NCBI GenBank assembly: GCA_945952045.1
Contig: CAMFHE010000002.1
Coordinates: forward strand, 1 to 64,000
Direction: 5' to 3'
DNA: 64,000 bases
Source of the DNA: an uncultured Rhizobium sp.
GTDB taxonomy: Bacteria; Pseudomonadota; Alphaproteobacteria; Rhizobiales; Rhizobiaceae
Part shown: in pieces, positions 9,661 to 19,255 of the stretch
Layout: each line of letters starts with the position of its first letter
How positions within the stretch are numbered: the first letter of the stretch is position 1
Translations under genes and position numbers: made by a program
The notes under the pieces: generated by a model
Database searches by the model: none
The model's input: only the letters and a program-made list of their open reading frames with translations
What the model was told of the DNA's origin: nothing

Positions 9661-10434
9661 TCAGAAACGCGGGACGAGCATGCCGGCATCGGCCGGGATT
9701 GCCAGTCCGGTGGTGTAGGGCAGCCGCCCGGATGCCAGCGACGCGATCAGGGTACCGATCTCGTCTGGCTGGCCGACACGGGGGAACAAGGTGAGGCCCT
9801 GCTCGGCCCGCGCGCGATAGCTGTCGATCACCGGCGCGGTCATCTCGGTGGCGATGAGGCCCGGCTGGACATCGTAGACGGCGATCTCCTCGCGCCCGAG
9901 CCGGACGGCAAGCGTCTTCGAGACCATCGACGCCGCTGCCTTCGAGGCGCAATATTCCGCGCGCTGTTCGGCGGCGGCGACGGCATTCGACGAGGTGACG
10001 TTGACGATCGAATGGAACAGCGCCGGCCGCTTGCGCGACAGCAGGCGCTTGGCAAAGGCCTGGCTCAGGAAAAACAGGGCCTTGGCATTGACCGAAAGAC
10101 AGCGATCCCAGCTCTGTTCCGAGACCTCCAGAAGGTCGCCGCGCTGGAGCACGCCGACGCCGGCATTGTTGACCAGCGTCGTCAGCGGACCGAACGTCTG
10201 CTCGATCCGTTCGAGCGCGGCGTCATGCCCGCCAATGGCAGTGACATCGAACGGCGCCGCAACGGCCGGAACGCCAAGCGCTTCGATGCGCGCGACGGCG
10301 GCGGCCAATTCCGCGTCGTCAGCCGGGCCGTTGACGGCGACGGCGAAACCCTCACGCGCCAGAGCCTCGGCCACGGCCAGGCCGATGCCGCGCGACGAGC
10401 CGGTGACGAGCGCGGCCGGGCGTGCGCCACTCAT
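9661..10434 (-). CDS. SDR-family oxidoreductase (3-ketoacyl reductase-like)
   Basis: TGSSRGIG, NNAG, YCASKAA motifs; start overlaps upstream stop (ATGA). Confidence 0.9.
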   Translation of the reverse strand: MSGARPAALVTGSSRGIGLAVAEALAREGFAVAVNGPADDAELAAAVARIEALGVPAVAAPFDVTAIGGHDAALERIEQTFGPLTTLVNNAGVGVLQRGDLLEVSEQSWDRCLSVNAKALFFLSQAFAKRLLSRKRPALFHSIVNVTSSNAVAAAEQRAEYCASKAAASMVSKTLAVRLGREEIAVYDVQPGLIATEMTAPVIDSYRARAEQGLTLFPRVGQPDEIGTLIASLASGRLPYTTGLAIPADAGMLVPRF

Positions 10435-11573
10435 GCCCGCGCCCCCTTCTTCAGCAGTTCGCGGGCGATGATCATGCGCTGGATCTGGTTGGTGCCCTCG
10501 TAGATCTGCGTGATCTTGGCATCGCGATAGAGGCGCTCGACCTCGAAGCCTCTGATATAGCCGGAGCCGCCGAAGACCTGCACGGCATCGGCGGTGCGCT
10601 GCACGGCCATGTCGCCGGCAAAGCATTTGGCGATGGAGCAGGCCTTGGTCGCATCCGCGCCGGCATCGATTTTCGAGGCTGCGGAATGGACGAGCAGGCG
10701 GGCGGCCTCGATATCCTTGGCCATGTCGGCGAGCAGCCATTGCACGCCCTGGAAATCGGAAATCGCCTTGCCGAACTGTTTTCGCGTACCGGCATATTCG
10801 AGCGCGGCTTCGAGGCCGGCCTGGGCGATGCCGACGGCCAGCGAGGCGATGCCGACGCGGCCCTTGTCGAGCACGGACATCATCATGTGAAAACCGCGCC
10901 CTTCCTCACCGAGCAGGGCATCGGCCGAAAGGCGCACATCGTTGAAACTCAGCGCGCCGACCTGGCTGGCGCGCTGACCCATCTTGTGTTCTTTCGGCCC
11001 CCTCTCGATGCCATCGGCATGCAGGTCGACGATGAAGATCGACATGCCGCGATTGCCGGCTTCCTTGTCGGTGCGCGCCAGCACGAAGCCGTAATCGGCG
11101 ACCGGGGCATTGTGGATCCAGATCTTGCCGCCGTTCAGCCGCCAGCCATTGCCGTCGCGCACCGCCGTGGTGCGGATGCCGGAAACGTCGGTGCCGGCTT
11201 CCGGCTCGGTGATGCAGTAGGCGACCTTGGCGCGCATGCCGAGAACCTCCGGCAGCATCGCCTGCTGGCGCTGCGTGCCGTGGCGGACCAGCAGCGACGA
11301 GATGAGTTCGATCAGGCCGCACTGGTCGGCGACGGAGGCATAGCCGCGGCTCAGTTCCTCCATGACAAGCGCATAGGTCAGCGTGTCGAAACCCGGGCCG
11401 CCCAGCGCCTCCGGCACGCCGATGCCGAACAGGCCGAGCTTCGCCATCTCTTCGTAGAGTTCTGCCGGAAAGCGCTCCTCGCGGTCCAGTTCCTCGGCCA
11501 GCGGCCGGATCGTTTCATCGGCAAAGGCGCGCGCCATCTCGCGCACCTGCTCCTGCGTTTCGGTGAGATACAT
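10431..11573 (-). CDS. Acyl-CoA dehydrogenase
   Basis: AYCITEPEAGTDVSGIRTTA and VFGGSGYIRGFEVERLYRDAKITQIYEGTNQIQR motifs. Confidence 0.95.
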   Translation of the reverse strand: MYLTETQEQVREMARAFADETIRPLAEELDREERFPAELYEEMAKLGLFGIGVPEALGGPGFDTLTYALVMEELSRGYASVADQCGLIELISSLLVRHGTQRQQAMLPEVLGMRAKVAYCITEPEAGTDVSGIRTTAVRDGNGWRLNGGKIWIHNAPVADYGFVLARTDKEAGNRGMSIFIVDLHADGIERGPKEHKMGQRASQVGALSFNDVRLSADALLGEEGRGFHMMMSVLDKGRVGIASLAVGIAQAGLEAALEYAGTRKQFGKAISDFQGVQWLLADMAKDIEAARLLVHSAASKIDAGADATKACSIAKCFAGDMAVQRTADAVQVFGGSGYIRGFEVERLYRDAKITQIYEGTNQIQRMIIARELLKKGARA

Positions 11574-11592
11574 CGCCCTCGGCTCCCGTCTA

Positions 11593-11608
11593 GTAACTAT
11601 CTGGTTAC
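11593..11608. promoter_or_regulatory. Candidate TetR operator A (GTAACTATCTGGTTAC)
   Basis: Perfect GTAAC-N6-GTTAC inverted repeat just upstream of the acyl-CoA dehydrogenase start. Confidence 0.6.
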
Positions 11609-11698
11609 ATACCTTCGCATCCCCGGAGCCGTCAAGACGGAAAAATCCGCGCCGCCCGAGGAAGCCGCTTGCACGGGCGTTTGGCGCATGCTTATTAT

Positions 11699-11714
11699 TT
11701 CACCAAATGGTTAC
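11699..11714. promoter_or_regulatory. Candidate TetR operator B (TTCACCAAATGGTTAC), degenerate
   Basis: GTTAC half-site with same spacing, 15 bp upstream of 11730 ATG. Confidence 0.4.
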
Positions 11715-11729
11715 TTGTGGAGGACAATC

Positions 11730-12746
11730 ATGCATCCTGGCGAAAAGAGGAAATTCGGTCGCACCGATCTGGACGTCACCGCCTTCGGCTTCGGAACCGC
11801 GCCGCTCGGCAATATTTTCCGCGAAGTCGACGAGGAAACGTCGCAGGCGATGTTCACCCGCGCCTGGGAGGCCGGCGTGCGCTTCTTCGACAGCGCACCC
11901 ATGTATGGTCATGGCCTTGCGGAACTGCGCACCGGCCATGCGCTACGCTGGAAGAAGCGGGACGATTTCGTTCTCGCCTCCAAGGTCGGGCGGCTGCTGC
12001 GGCCGGCAAAGCGCGAGACGATCGACTTCGCGCCCTGGGTGAATGCCGCGCCCTTCACCATGCATTTCGACTACAGCTATGACGGCACGATGCGGGCGTT
12101 CGAGGACAGCCTGCAGCGTCTCGGGCTGGAGCGGATGGACATGTGCTTCATCCACGATATCGACGTTTTCACCCGTGGCGGCGAGCAGCCGGCGGTGTTC
12201 GAGCAGGCCATGGACGGCGCCTGGCGGGCGCTGGAAAAGCTGCGTTCGGAAAAGCTGGTGAAGGCCATCGGCGTCGGCGTCAATGAATGGGAAGTCTGCC
12301 ATGAAGCGCTGAAGCGTCACGATTTCGACTGCTTCCTGCTGGCCGGCCGCTATACCCTGCTGGAACAAGAGGCGCTCGATGCCTTCCTGCCGCTCTGCGA
12401 GGCGCGCGGCGTCGCCGTCGTCGTCGGCGGCGGCTTCAACTCCGGCATTCTCGCCACCGGGGCGAAGGACGGCGCGAAATACAATTATGCGCCGGCGCCG
12501 CGCGCCATTCTGGAAAAGGTCGCGAAGATCGAAGCGGTCTGCGCCGAACATGGCGTGCCGCTCGCCGCTGCCGCGCTGCAATTCGTCGTCGCCCATCCGG
12601 CCGTGCCCTCCTTCATGGCCGGCACGCGCACGGTCGAGCAGCTGGAGCAGAACCTCGCCTGGTTCGCCCATCCGATCCCGGCCGCCTTCTGGGCGGACCT
12701 CAAGCATAAGGGATTGCTGCGCGAGGATGCGCCCGTTCCCGCCTGA
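11730..12746 (+). CDS. Aldo/keto reductase (D-threo-aldose/fucose dehydrogenase-like)
   Basis: MHPGEKRKFGRTDLDVTAFGFGTAPLGN...FFDSAPMYGHG; SD TGGAGG upstream. Confidence 0.9.
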   Translation: MHPGEKRKFGRTDLDVTAFGFGTAPLGNIFREVDEETSQAMFTRAWEAGVRFFDSAPMYGHGLAELRTGHALRWKKRDDFVLASKVGRLLRPAKRETIDFAPWVNAAPFTMHFDYSYDGTMRAFEDSLQRLGLERMDMCFIHDIDVFTRGGEQPAVFEQAMDGAWRALEKLRSEKLVKAIGVGVNEWEVCHEALKRHDFDCFLLAGRYTLLEQEALDAFLPLCEARGVAVVVGGGFNSGILATGAKDGAKYNYAPAPRAILEKVAKIEAVCAEHGVPLAAAALQFVVAHPAVPSFMAGTRTVEQLEQNLAWFAHPIPAAFWADLKHKGLLREDAPVPA

Positions 12747-12750
12747 CCAT

Positions 12751-12788
12751 CCGTCCCCCGCGCCGCAGCACGCCCGCGCGGGGGACGG
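12751..12788. terminator. Bidirectional hairpin between convergent genes
   Basis: Perfect 13-bp stem CCGTCCCCCGCGC / GCGCGGGGGACGG. Confidence 0.65.
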
Positions 12789-12795
12789 ATTCTGA

Positions 12796-13569
12796 TCACA
12801 CGCCGAAACGTGGGGGACGCTTCTGCCGATAGGCCGAAAGACCTTCCGAGAGGTCGACGGATGCGGCCGCGGCCGCACCGGCCAGCGCATCCACCACCCG
12901 CTCGTTCTCCTCGCCTTCGGCGGCATTGATCAGCATTTTCGTCAATTCCGTCGCGCGTGGCGAACGGTGCAGCACCCGGGCGGCGGCGGCATCAGCCGCG
13001 GCCTGCCCCTCGCCGGTCGCCACGAGCTGATCGACCAGCCCCAGCGCCAGCGCCTGCTCCGCCGTATAGACCTCGCCGAACAACGCCATACGGCGAACGA
13101 GTTGCGCCCCGAAACGTCGTGTCGCTCGCTGGGTGCCGGACCAGCCGGGAATGATGCCGAGGCCGGGTTCCGGCTGGCCGATCTTCACATGCGCCTCGGC
13201 GATGCGCAGGTCGGCACAGGCGGCAAGCTCCAGCCCGCCGCCCAGCGCATGTCCGTTCAGCACAGCAATCAAAGGCACGGTCAGCCGCGCCAGCGCATCG
13301 AAGGCATCGTGACCGTCGCGCAACCAGCGGCGCGAAAACGCCTCCGCATCGAGACGGCTCCACGCCTCGATATCGCCGCCGGCGCAGAACGACCGCCCGC
13401 CTTCGCCGCAGAGGATGGCGACGCGCGCATCGGATCGCTCGATGGCGCGGGCCGCCTGCAACAACGCCTCGATCATGTCGGCATCGATGGCGTTCAGCTT
13501 TTCCGGGCGACGCAGCGTCAGCCGGGCGATGCGGTTGTCGACCATGAGTTCGACGCGCGGATCGCTCAC
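12796..13569 (-). CDS. Enoyl-CoA hydratase/isomerase
   Basis: GRSFCAGGDIEAW, NGHALGGGLELAACADLRIA; GTG start overlaps upstream TGA. Confidence 0.92.
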   Translation of the reverse strand: MSDPRVELMVDNRIARLTLRRPEKLNAIDADMIEALLQAARAIERSDARVAILCGEGGRSFCAGGDIEAWSRLDAEAFSRRWLRDGHDAFDALARLTVPLIAVLNGHALGGGLELAACADLRIAEAHVKIGQPEPGLGIIPGWSGTQRATRRFGAQLVRRMALFGEVYTAEQALALGLVDQLVATGEGQAAADAAAARVLHRSPRATELTKMLINAAEGEENERVVDALAGAAAAASVDLSEGLSAYRQKRPPRFGV

Positions 13570-15146
13570 AGCGCCAGCCCCATGATTTCCGGCCGGAACA
13601 GGGCGGCATCCATGGTCTTGAGCGTTTTGGAGACGCCGAGCGGCGTGGCCGCCTGATCCAGGATATCGCGCTGGAGATCGAGGCCCGGCGCTATCTCGGT
13701 GACGACAAGCCCGTCCTGCTCCAGCCGGATCACGCAGCGCTCGGTGACATAGGTGACATCCTGCCCCTGCGCACGGGCGCGCTTGCCGGAGAAGCTGACC
13801 TGATCGACCTTGGGAACGAATTTGGCGATGCGCCCTTCCTTGTCGATGACGAGCCGGCCGTCCTCGATGCGCATCTTCGCGCCGGCATTGAAATTGCCGG
13901 AAAAGACGATCTTCTTCGCCCGCGATGTAATGTCGACGAAACCGCCGGCGCCGGCGGTGCGATGCGGCGTCGCCGCCAGGCGGCTGACATTGACCGAGCC
14001 CTCGGCGTCGATTTCGAGGAAGGACAGCAGCGAACAATCGAAACCGCCGGCCTGGAAATAGCAGAACTGGTGCGGCGAGGCGACGAAGGCCTCGGCATTC
14101 GAGGCGCAGCCGAACTTGAAATCGAGCAGCGGCACGCCGCCGACCGCTCCCTGCTCGATCACCCAGGTGATCTTGCCGTGATGGCCTTCCTCGATGAGGA
14201 TGCGCGGCACATTGGCCGAGATACCGAAGCCGATATTGACGGCCCAATCGGCCTTCAACTCCTGCGCCACCCGGCGCGCGATCACCTTGCCGACATCGAG
14301 CGCCGGCAGGCGGAAGGTTTCGAGCGGCCGGAACAGTTCCCCCGAAATCGCCGGGTCGTAGGGCGTCGCCGTCGTCTGCAGCTGGTCGGGGGCCTCGACG
14401 ATGACATCGACGAGAATGCCGGGAACGCGCACGTCATGCGGGCGGAACGTGCCGCTGGCCGCGACGCGCTTGACCTGGGCGATGACGATGCCGCCGGAAT
14501 TGCGCGCCGCCAACGCCATTTCCATGGCGCCGAGCGTCGCGCCCTCGTGTTCGAAAGTCAGGTTGCCTTTCTCGTCGGCGGTGGTGGCGCGGATGATCGC
14601 CACATCCGGCTGCAAAGCCGGGAAATGCAACCACTCCTCGCCGGCAAATTCGACGCGTTTGACGAGCGGCTTGGCCCGCGCGCTGGCATTCATGGCGCAA
14701 CCGTCCTGATCGGGATCGACGAAGGTTTCCATGCCGACCTTGGTCAACACGCCGGGGCGCTTGGCGGCGCCTTCGCGCAGCATGTCGAAGACGATGCCGG
14801 AAGGCACGTTCCAGGCGGCAAGCTCCTCGTTGAGGATCATCTGCCAGATCAGCGGCGGCTCGGCATTGCTGGGACCGGAGGGGTAGGAACCGCCAATGAT
14901 CTTTGCCAGCATGCCCGGCTTGGCGATGTGATCGACGCCCCTGGTGCCGAAGAAATCGCCGGCGGCGATCGGATGGATGGAGGTGAGGCCGCGCGGATGT
15001 CCCTCGTGGTCGAAGCGCTCCCCCAGCGCTTTCAACACCGCATCCGGGCAGCACAGGCCGGACGAGGAATTGACGGCGACCACCGCGCCATCCCTGACAA
15101 GCCTGGCCGCCTCCTCCGCGGTTTTCACTTTCCTCATCGTCTCCAC
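13566..15146 (-). CDS. Acyl-CoA:acetate/3-ketoacid CoA-transferase (YdiF-like)
   Basis: 526 aa fused alpha/beta form; GLTSIHPIAAGDFFGTRGVDHIA, NIGFGISANVPRILIEEG, EIAPGLDLQRDIL. Confidence 0.88.
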   Translation of the reverse strand: METMRKVKTAEEAARLVRDGAVVAVNSSSGLCCPDAVLKALGERFDHEGHPRGLTSIHPIAAGDFFGTRGVDHIAKPGMLAKIIGGSYPSGPSNAEPPLIWQMILNEELAAWNVPSGIVFDMLREGAAKRPGVLTKVGMETFVDPDQDGCAMNASARAKPLVKRVEFAGEEWLHFPALQPDVAIIRATTADEKGNLTFEHEGATLGAMEMALAARNSGGIVIAQVKRVAASGTFRPHDVRVPGILVDVIVEAPDQLQTTATPYDPAISGELFRPLETFRLPALDVGKVIARRVAQELKADWAVNIGFGISANVPRILIEEGHHGKITWVIEQGAVGGVPLLDFKFGCASNAEAFVASPHQFCYFQAGGFDCSLLSFLEIDAEGSVNVSRLAATPHRTAGAGGFVDITSRAKKIVFSGNFNAGAKMRIEDGRLVIDKEGRIAKFVPKVDQVSFSGKRARAQGQDVTYVTERCVIRLEQDGLVVTEIAPGLDLQRDILDQAATPLGVSKTLKTMDAALFRPEIMGLAL

Positions 15147-15167
15147 CTCAGTTCCTCATTGCTTTAA

Positions 15168-15183
15168 GTAACTAACTAGTTAT
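15168..15183. promoter_or_regulatory. Candidate TetR operator C (GTAACTAACTAGTTAT)
   Basis: Shares ACTAACTAGTTA exactly with operator D; between divergent 15146 and 15275 genes. Confidence 0.6.
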
Positions 15184-15274
15184 ACATTAATCATGAACAT
15201 GGCAAGCGCGCAGAGGCCATTTCCACGGGCGCGGCCAGCGCGCTACCGGACACGACAACGGCAAAGGAGGAGAG

Positions 15275-16090
15275 ATGAACATCTATTTCCAGAAGAGCTT
15301 CCAGCGGGGTTTCGGCACCTTCCCGCTGAAGGGCGAGGACCTGAGAAACGCCATCGACGCGGCCATCGACGCCGGTTACCGGGCCTTCGATACGGCGCAG
15401 ATGTATGGCAACGAAGCCGAGACCGGCGCGGCACTCGCCGCCTGCGGCGTCGCACGGAGCGAACTCTGCATCACGACGAAGGTGCATCCGGACAATTACA
15501 CCGAGGAAAAATTTCTTGCCTCGGTCGAGGCGAGCCTCAAGGCCTTGCAACTCGATCGTGGCGATGTGCTGCTCCTGCACTGGCCGCCGGTCGGCGGCGA
15601 TGTCGCCCCGTCGCTGCGCCTGCTGCAATCGGCAAGGGACCGGGGGTTTGCCGATGCCATCGGCGTATCGAACTATACCGCGCAGATGATGCGGACGGCC
15701 GCCACCCTCGTGGACGGGCTCGTCACCAATCAGGTGGAATTCCACCCGCTGCTCGACCAGAAAAAGCTGCTCGCCGCCGCGACGGAAACCGGCATTCCGC
15801 TCTCGTCCTATGCATCGGTGGCGCGCGGCGAGGTTTTCAGGCACGGGCTTTTTGCCGAGATTGGCAAGACCTACGGCAAATCCGCCGCCCAGATCGTGCT
15901 GCGCTGGATCCTGCAGAAGGGCGTGCCGCTCAACACCATGTCGACCAAGCCGGAGAATATCCGCGCCAACTTCGAGATCATGGATTTCACCCTGTCGTCC
16001 ATCGACATGGACCGCATCGACGCCCTGACGGCGACCAACCACCGCATCGTCAGCACGGGCCTTCTGCCCTGGGTTCCCGCATGGGACTGA
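15275..16090 (+). CDS. Aldo/keto reductase (2,5-diketo-gluconate reductase type)
   Basis: DAGYRAFDTAQMYGNE, GVSNYTAQMM; SD GGAGGAGAG upstream. Confidence 0.92.
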   Translation: MNIYFQKSFQRGFGTFPLKGEDLRNAIDAAIDAGYRAFDTAQMYGNEAETGAALAACGVARSELCITTKVHPDNYTEEKFLASVEASLKALQLDRGDVLLLHWPPVGGDVAPSLRLLQSARDRGFADAIGVSNYTAQMMRTAATLVDGLVTNQVEFHPLLDQKKLLAAATETGIPLSSYASVARGEVFRHGLFAEIGKTYGKSAAQIVLRWILQKGVPLNTMSTKPENIRANFEIMDFTLSSIDMDRIDALTATNHRIVSTGLLPWVPAWD

Positions 16091-16094
16091 CGCA

Positions 16095-16120
16095 AAAGGG
16101 CGGCCGCGAGGCCGCCCTTT
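16095..16120. terminator. Bidirectional intrinsic terminator
   Basis: Perfect 11-bp stem AAAGGGCGGCC-GCGA-GGCCGCCCTTT between convergent genes. Confidence 0.8.
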
Positions 16121-16141
16121 CCATTTGGACTATCAAGTCAA

Positions 16142-17749
16142 TCAGGCATTGCCCCGGATCATGTCCGCCGCTTTTTCCCCGATCATGATCGTCGCCGCAT
16201 TGGTGTTGGAGCCGACGAGGCTCGGCATGGTGGAGCTGTCGCAGATGCGGATGCCGTCGAGGCCATGGACGCGCAGGTACGGATCGACCACCGACATCGC
16301 GTCGCGCCCCATCTTGCAGGTGCAGGTCGGGTGATAGGAGGTGCGGCCGTATTGGCGGGTATAGGCGATATAGTCTTCCTGCGTGCGCACGTTCCGGTCG
16401 GGGAAACGCAGCGTCTTGATATATTTCTGCAGGGACGGCTGGCTGAAGATTTCCTGGCTGATCTTCACCCCTTCCGCGGAGATTTTCACATCCTCGGGAT
16501 CATCGAGGAAATTCGGATCGATGACCGGCAGGTCGCGCGGATCGGCAGAGCGCAGCGTCACCGTCCCCCGCGATTTCGGCCGCAGCGTGTAGGAATTCAG
16601 CGTGATGCCGGAAGCGCCCTTCGGCACGCTGGGAACGCCGGCTTCCGCGCCGGCACCGGCGAGGAAATGGAATTGCAGGTCGGGGTTGGCATTGCCCCGG
16701 TCGCCATACCAGAAGGCGCCGCCCTCCACCACGTTCGAGGTGATCGGGCCGGATCGGAACAGGGCGTATTGTATGCCCGCCCAGAGCGACCAGTGCAGCC
16801 TGTTATACTTGTCGAGGCTGTCATGGTTCTTAAGTTCCGCGACGATATCGACGCCGAAATGATCCTGCAGGTTTTGCCCGACACCGGGCATGTCCTGCAC
16901 GACGGCAAGCCCATGCTTCTTCAGCGCGTCGGCCGGACCGATGCCAGACAGCATCATCAGTTTCGGCGTGCCGATGGCGCCGGAGGTCAGCAGCACCTCG
17001 CTCTCCGCCCGCGCCGTCATGCGGTTGCCACCGAGCTGATACTCGACGCCGACAGCGCGACGCCCTTCGAAGATAATGCGCAGGACGAGCGCGCCGGTGA
17101 TGACCGTCAGGTTCGAACGCTTCAGGGCCGGGCGCAGATAACCGACGGCTGCCGAGCAGCGGCGGTTGTCGCGCGTCGTCGTCTGGTAGACGCCAGCGCC
17201 CTCCTGCACCGGGCCGTTGAAATCCGGATTATAGGGAATGCCGAATTCCTGGCAGCTCTGCACGAAGGCGCGCGTCATGCGCTGGGGTTCCGGGATATTC
17301 GAGACGCCGAGCGGCCCATCCGTCCCATGCCACGCGCCGGAGAGGATGGCATTGCCCTCCGAACGCAAGAAATACTTCTGGATGTCCCTGAAACCCCAGC
17401 CTTCGGCGCCCTCTTCGACCCAGCGGTCGAAATCGGCGGGAACGCCGCGCGTAAACACCTCGGCATTGATCGAGGAGCCGCCGCCCAGCACCTTGGCCTG
17501 GGCGTACAGGATTTCGCGGTTGTTGGCGTGTTTCTGCGGCGCGGTCTTCAGGCCCCAGGTCAGCGGTCCCGTCGTCATCTTGGCGAAGCCGACAGGCATG
17601 TGGATCAGCGGATTGGTGTCGCGCCCGCCCGCCTCGATCAGGCAGACCTTGGCGGCCGGATTTTCCGAAAGCCGCGCCGCCAGCACGCAGCCGGCGCTGC
17701 CGCCGCCGACGATGACGTAATCATAGCCTTCAGCCATCATGCGATCCAA
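16142..17749 (-). CDS. GMC-family oxidoreductase (choline/alcohol dehydrogenase)
   Basis: YDYVIVGGGSAGCVLAARLSE, GGGSSINAEVFTRG, TSGAIGTPKLMMLSGIGP. Confidence 0.95.
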   Translation of the reverse strand: MDRMMAEGYDYVIVGGGSAGCVLAARLSENPAAKVCLIEAGGRDTNPLIHMPVGFAKMTTGPLTWGLKTAPQKHANNREILYAQAKVLGGGSSINAEVFTRGVPADFDRWVEEGAEGWGFRDIQKYFLRSEGNAILSGAWHGTDGPLGVSNIPEPQRMTRAFVQSCQEFGIPYNPDFNGPVQEGAGVYQTTTRDNRRCSAAVGYLRPALKRSNLTVITGALVLRIIFEGRRAVGVEYQLGGNRMTARAESEVLLTSGAIGTPKLMMLSGIGPADALKKHGLAVVQDMPGVGQNLQDHFGVDIVAELKNHDSLDKYNRLHWSLWAGIQYALFRSGPITSNVVEGGAFWYGDRGNANPDLQFHFLAGAGAEAGVPSVPKGASGITLNSYTLRPKSRGTVTLRSADPRDLPVIDPNFLDDPEDVKISAEGVKISQEIFSQPSLQKYIKTLRFPDRNVRTQEDYIAYTRQYGRTSYHPTCTCKMGRDAMSVVDPYLRVHGLDGIRICDSSTMPSLVGSNTNAATIMIGEKAADMIRGNA

Positions 17750-19233
17750 TGCCTGCGTTTGCCGATTTCGACATGAACGGATTTCACCTGCGTATACTCC
17801 TCCACCCCGTACATGCCGGCCTCGCGGCCCCAGCCGGATTGCTTGAAACCGCCAAGCGGCATTTCGGGACCGCCGGCCATGATGGTGTTGACCCAGAAGC
17901 GCCCGGCGCGAACCCTGCGGCTCACCGTCAGCGCCTTGTCGATATTCTTCGTCCAGACGCTCGCCGCAAGCCCGTAAACGGTGTCATTGGCAAGCTGGAT
18001 GGCTTCTTCCACCGTATCGAAATGCATCGAGCAGAGCACGGGGCCGAAAATCTCGTCGCGCGCGATCGCCATGTCGCAGGATACGCCGGAGAACAGCGTC
18101 GGCGCGATATACTGGCCGCGACCGAAATCAAGCGCCTCCCCGCCCGCCAGCAGCGTCGCGCCCGCCGCCTTGCCCTTGGCGATATAGTCGAGGATCGTGG
18201 CGTTCTGTGCCTCCGTGGTGATGGCGCCGACCTGCGTCGCCTCGTCCAGCGGATCGCCGACGCGGATCTTCGCCATTTTCTCGGCCAGCAGCTTTTCGAA
18301 TTCGGCGGCGACCGAGCGCTCGACGATCAGCCGTGACGATGACACGCAGCATTGCCCGGTGTTGAAGCTGATGCCAAAGGCCGCGCCGTCTGCGGCGTCC
18401 TCCAGATCGGAATCGGCGAAGACGATGATCGGGTTCTTGCCGCCGAGTTCCAGGCCGAGTTTCTTGAAATTGCTGTCGGCGGCGGCGTGAACGCAGGAGC
18501 GGCCGACCGCCGTTGAGCCGGTAAAGGACAGCATGTCGACATCTGCATGCTCCGACAGCGCCTGGCCGATGACGCGGCCGGAGCCGGTGACGACGTTGTA
18601 GGCGCCGGCCGGCAGGCCGGCTTCGGCCAGCACCTCGGCCAGCAGCAGCGTGGTGGCCGACGTGACCTCCGATGGCTTCACCACCATGGTGCAGCCGGAA
18701 GCGAGGATGAAGGGCACGCGCTCACACAGGATCAGGAAGGGGAAATTCCACGGCGTGATCAGGCCGACGACGCCGATCGGCTCGCGCAGCACCATGCCGA
18801 AGAGGTCGTCGCCCAGCGAATTGAAGCTGTCTCCATGCAGCATGCGCGCAGCCCCCGCGCCGACTTCGAAGCAGGCGATGCAATGGTCGATCTCGCCGCG
18901 CGCCTGGGAAATCGGCTTGCCGTTTTCCAGCGTCTCCCAATAGGCGATCTCGTCGCGGCGGCGGCGCAGGATTTCGGCGGCGCGCAGCAGGACGCTTGCC
19001 CGCGCAGCACCCGAGAGGCCTGCCCAGCGGCGATCCTCGAAGGCGCGGCGCGCGGAGGCCACGGCGGCATCGAGATCATCGATGGTGCAGCGGACCGTGC
19101 GGGTGACCGGCAGGCCATGGCCCGGCGAGGCCCGTTCGAAATGATCCGCCCCCTCCTTCCACTGCCCATCGACGAAGAAGCCGAAGGTGCGGGCTGCGGC
19201 GGGAGGAGAAAGGAACGGGGTCTTCTGGTCCAT
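17737..19233 (-). CDS. Aldehyde dehydrogenase family protein
   Basis: LELGGKNPIIVFADSDL, FNTGQCCVSSSRLIV; GGAG SD before MDQKT. Confidence 0.95.
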   Translation of the reverse strand: MDQKTPFLSPPAAARTFGFFVDGQWKEGADHFERASPGHGLPVTRTVRCTIDDLDAAVASARRAFEDRRWAGLSGAARASVLLRAAEILRRRRDEIAYWETLENGKPISQARGEIDHCIACFEVGAGAARMLHGDSFNSLGDDLFGMVLREPIGVVGLITPWNFPFLILCERVPFILASGCTMVVKPSEVTSATTLLLAEVLAEAGLPAGAYNVVTGSGRVIGQALSEHADVDMLSFTGSTAVGRSCVHAAADSNFKKLGLELGGKNPIIVFADSDLEDAADGAAFGISFNTGQCCVSSSRLIVERSVAAEFEKLLAEKMAKIRVGDPLDEATQVGAITTEAQNATILDYIAKGKAAGATLLAGGEALDFGRGQYIAPTLFSGVSCDMAIARDEIFGPVLCSMHFDTVEEAIQLANDTVYGLAASVWTKNIDKALTVSRRVRAGRFWVNTIMAGGPEMPLGGFKQSGWGREAGMYGVEEYTQVKSVHVEIGKRRHWIA

Positions 19234-19255
19234 CGGATAGCTCCACTTCAAAAAT

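Noticed and set aside
8104-10503. 799-aa plus-strand ORF
   Set aside because: Antisense to the DUF993, SDR and neighbouring genes, which have clear family motifs; low-complexity R/G/A-rich translation is a high-GC shadow frame.
10422-11729. N-terminal extension of the aldo/keto reductase ORF (774 aa)
   Set aside because: Extension is antisense to the acyl-CoA dehydrogenase; SD-supported ATG at 11730 matches the family start.
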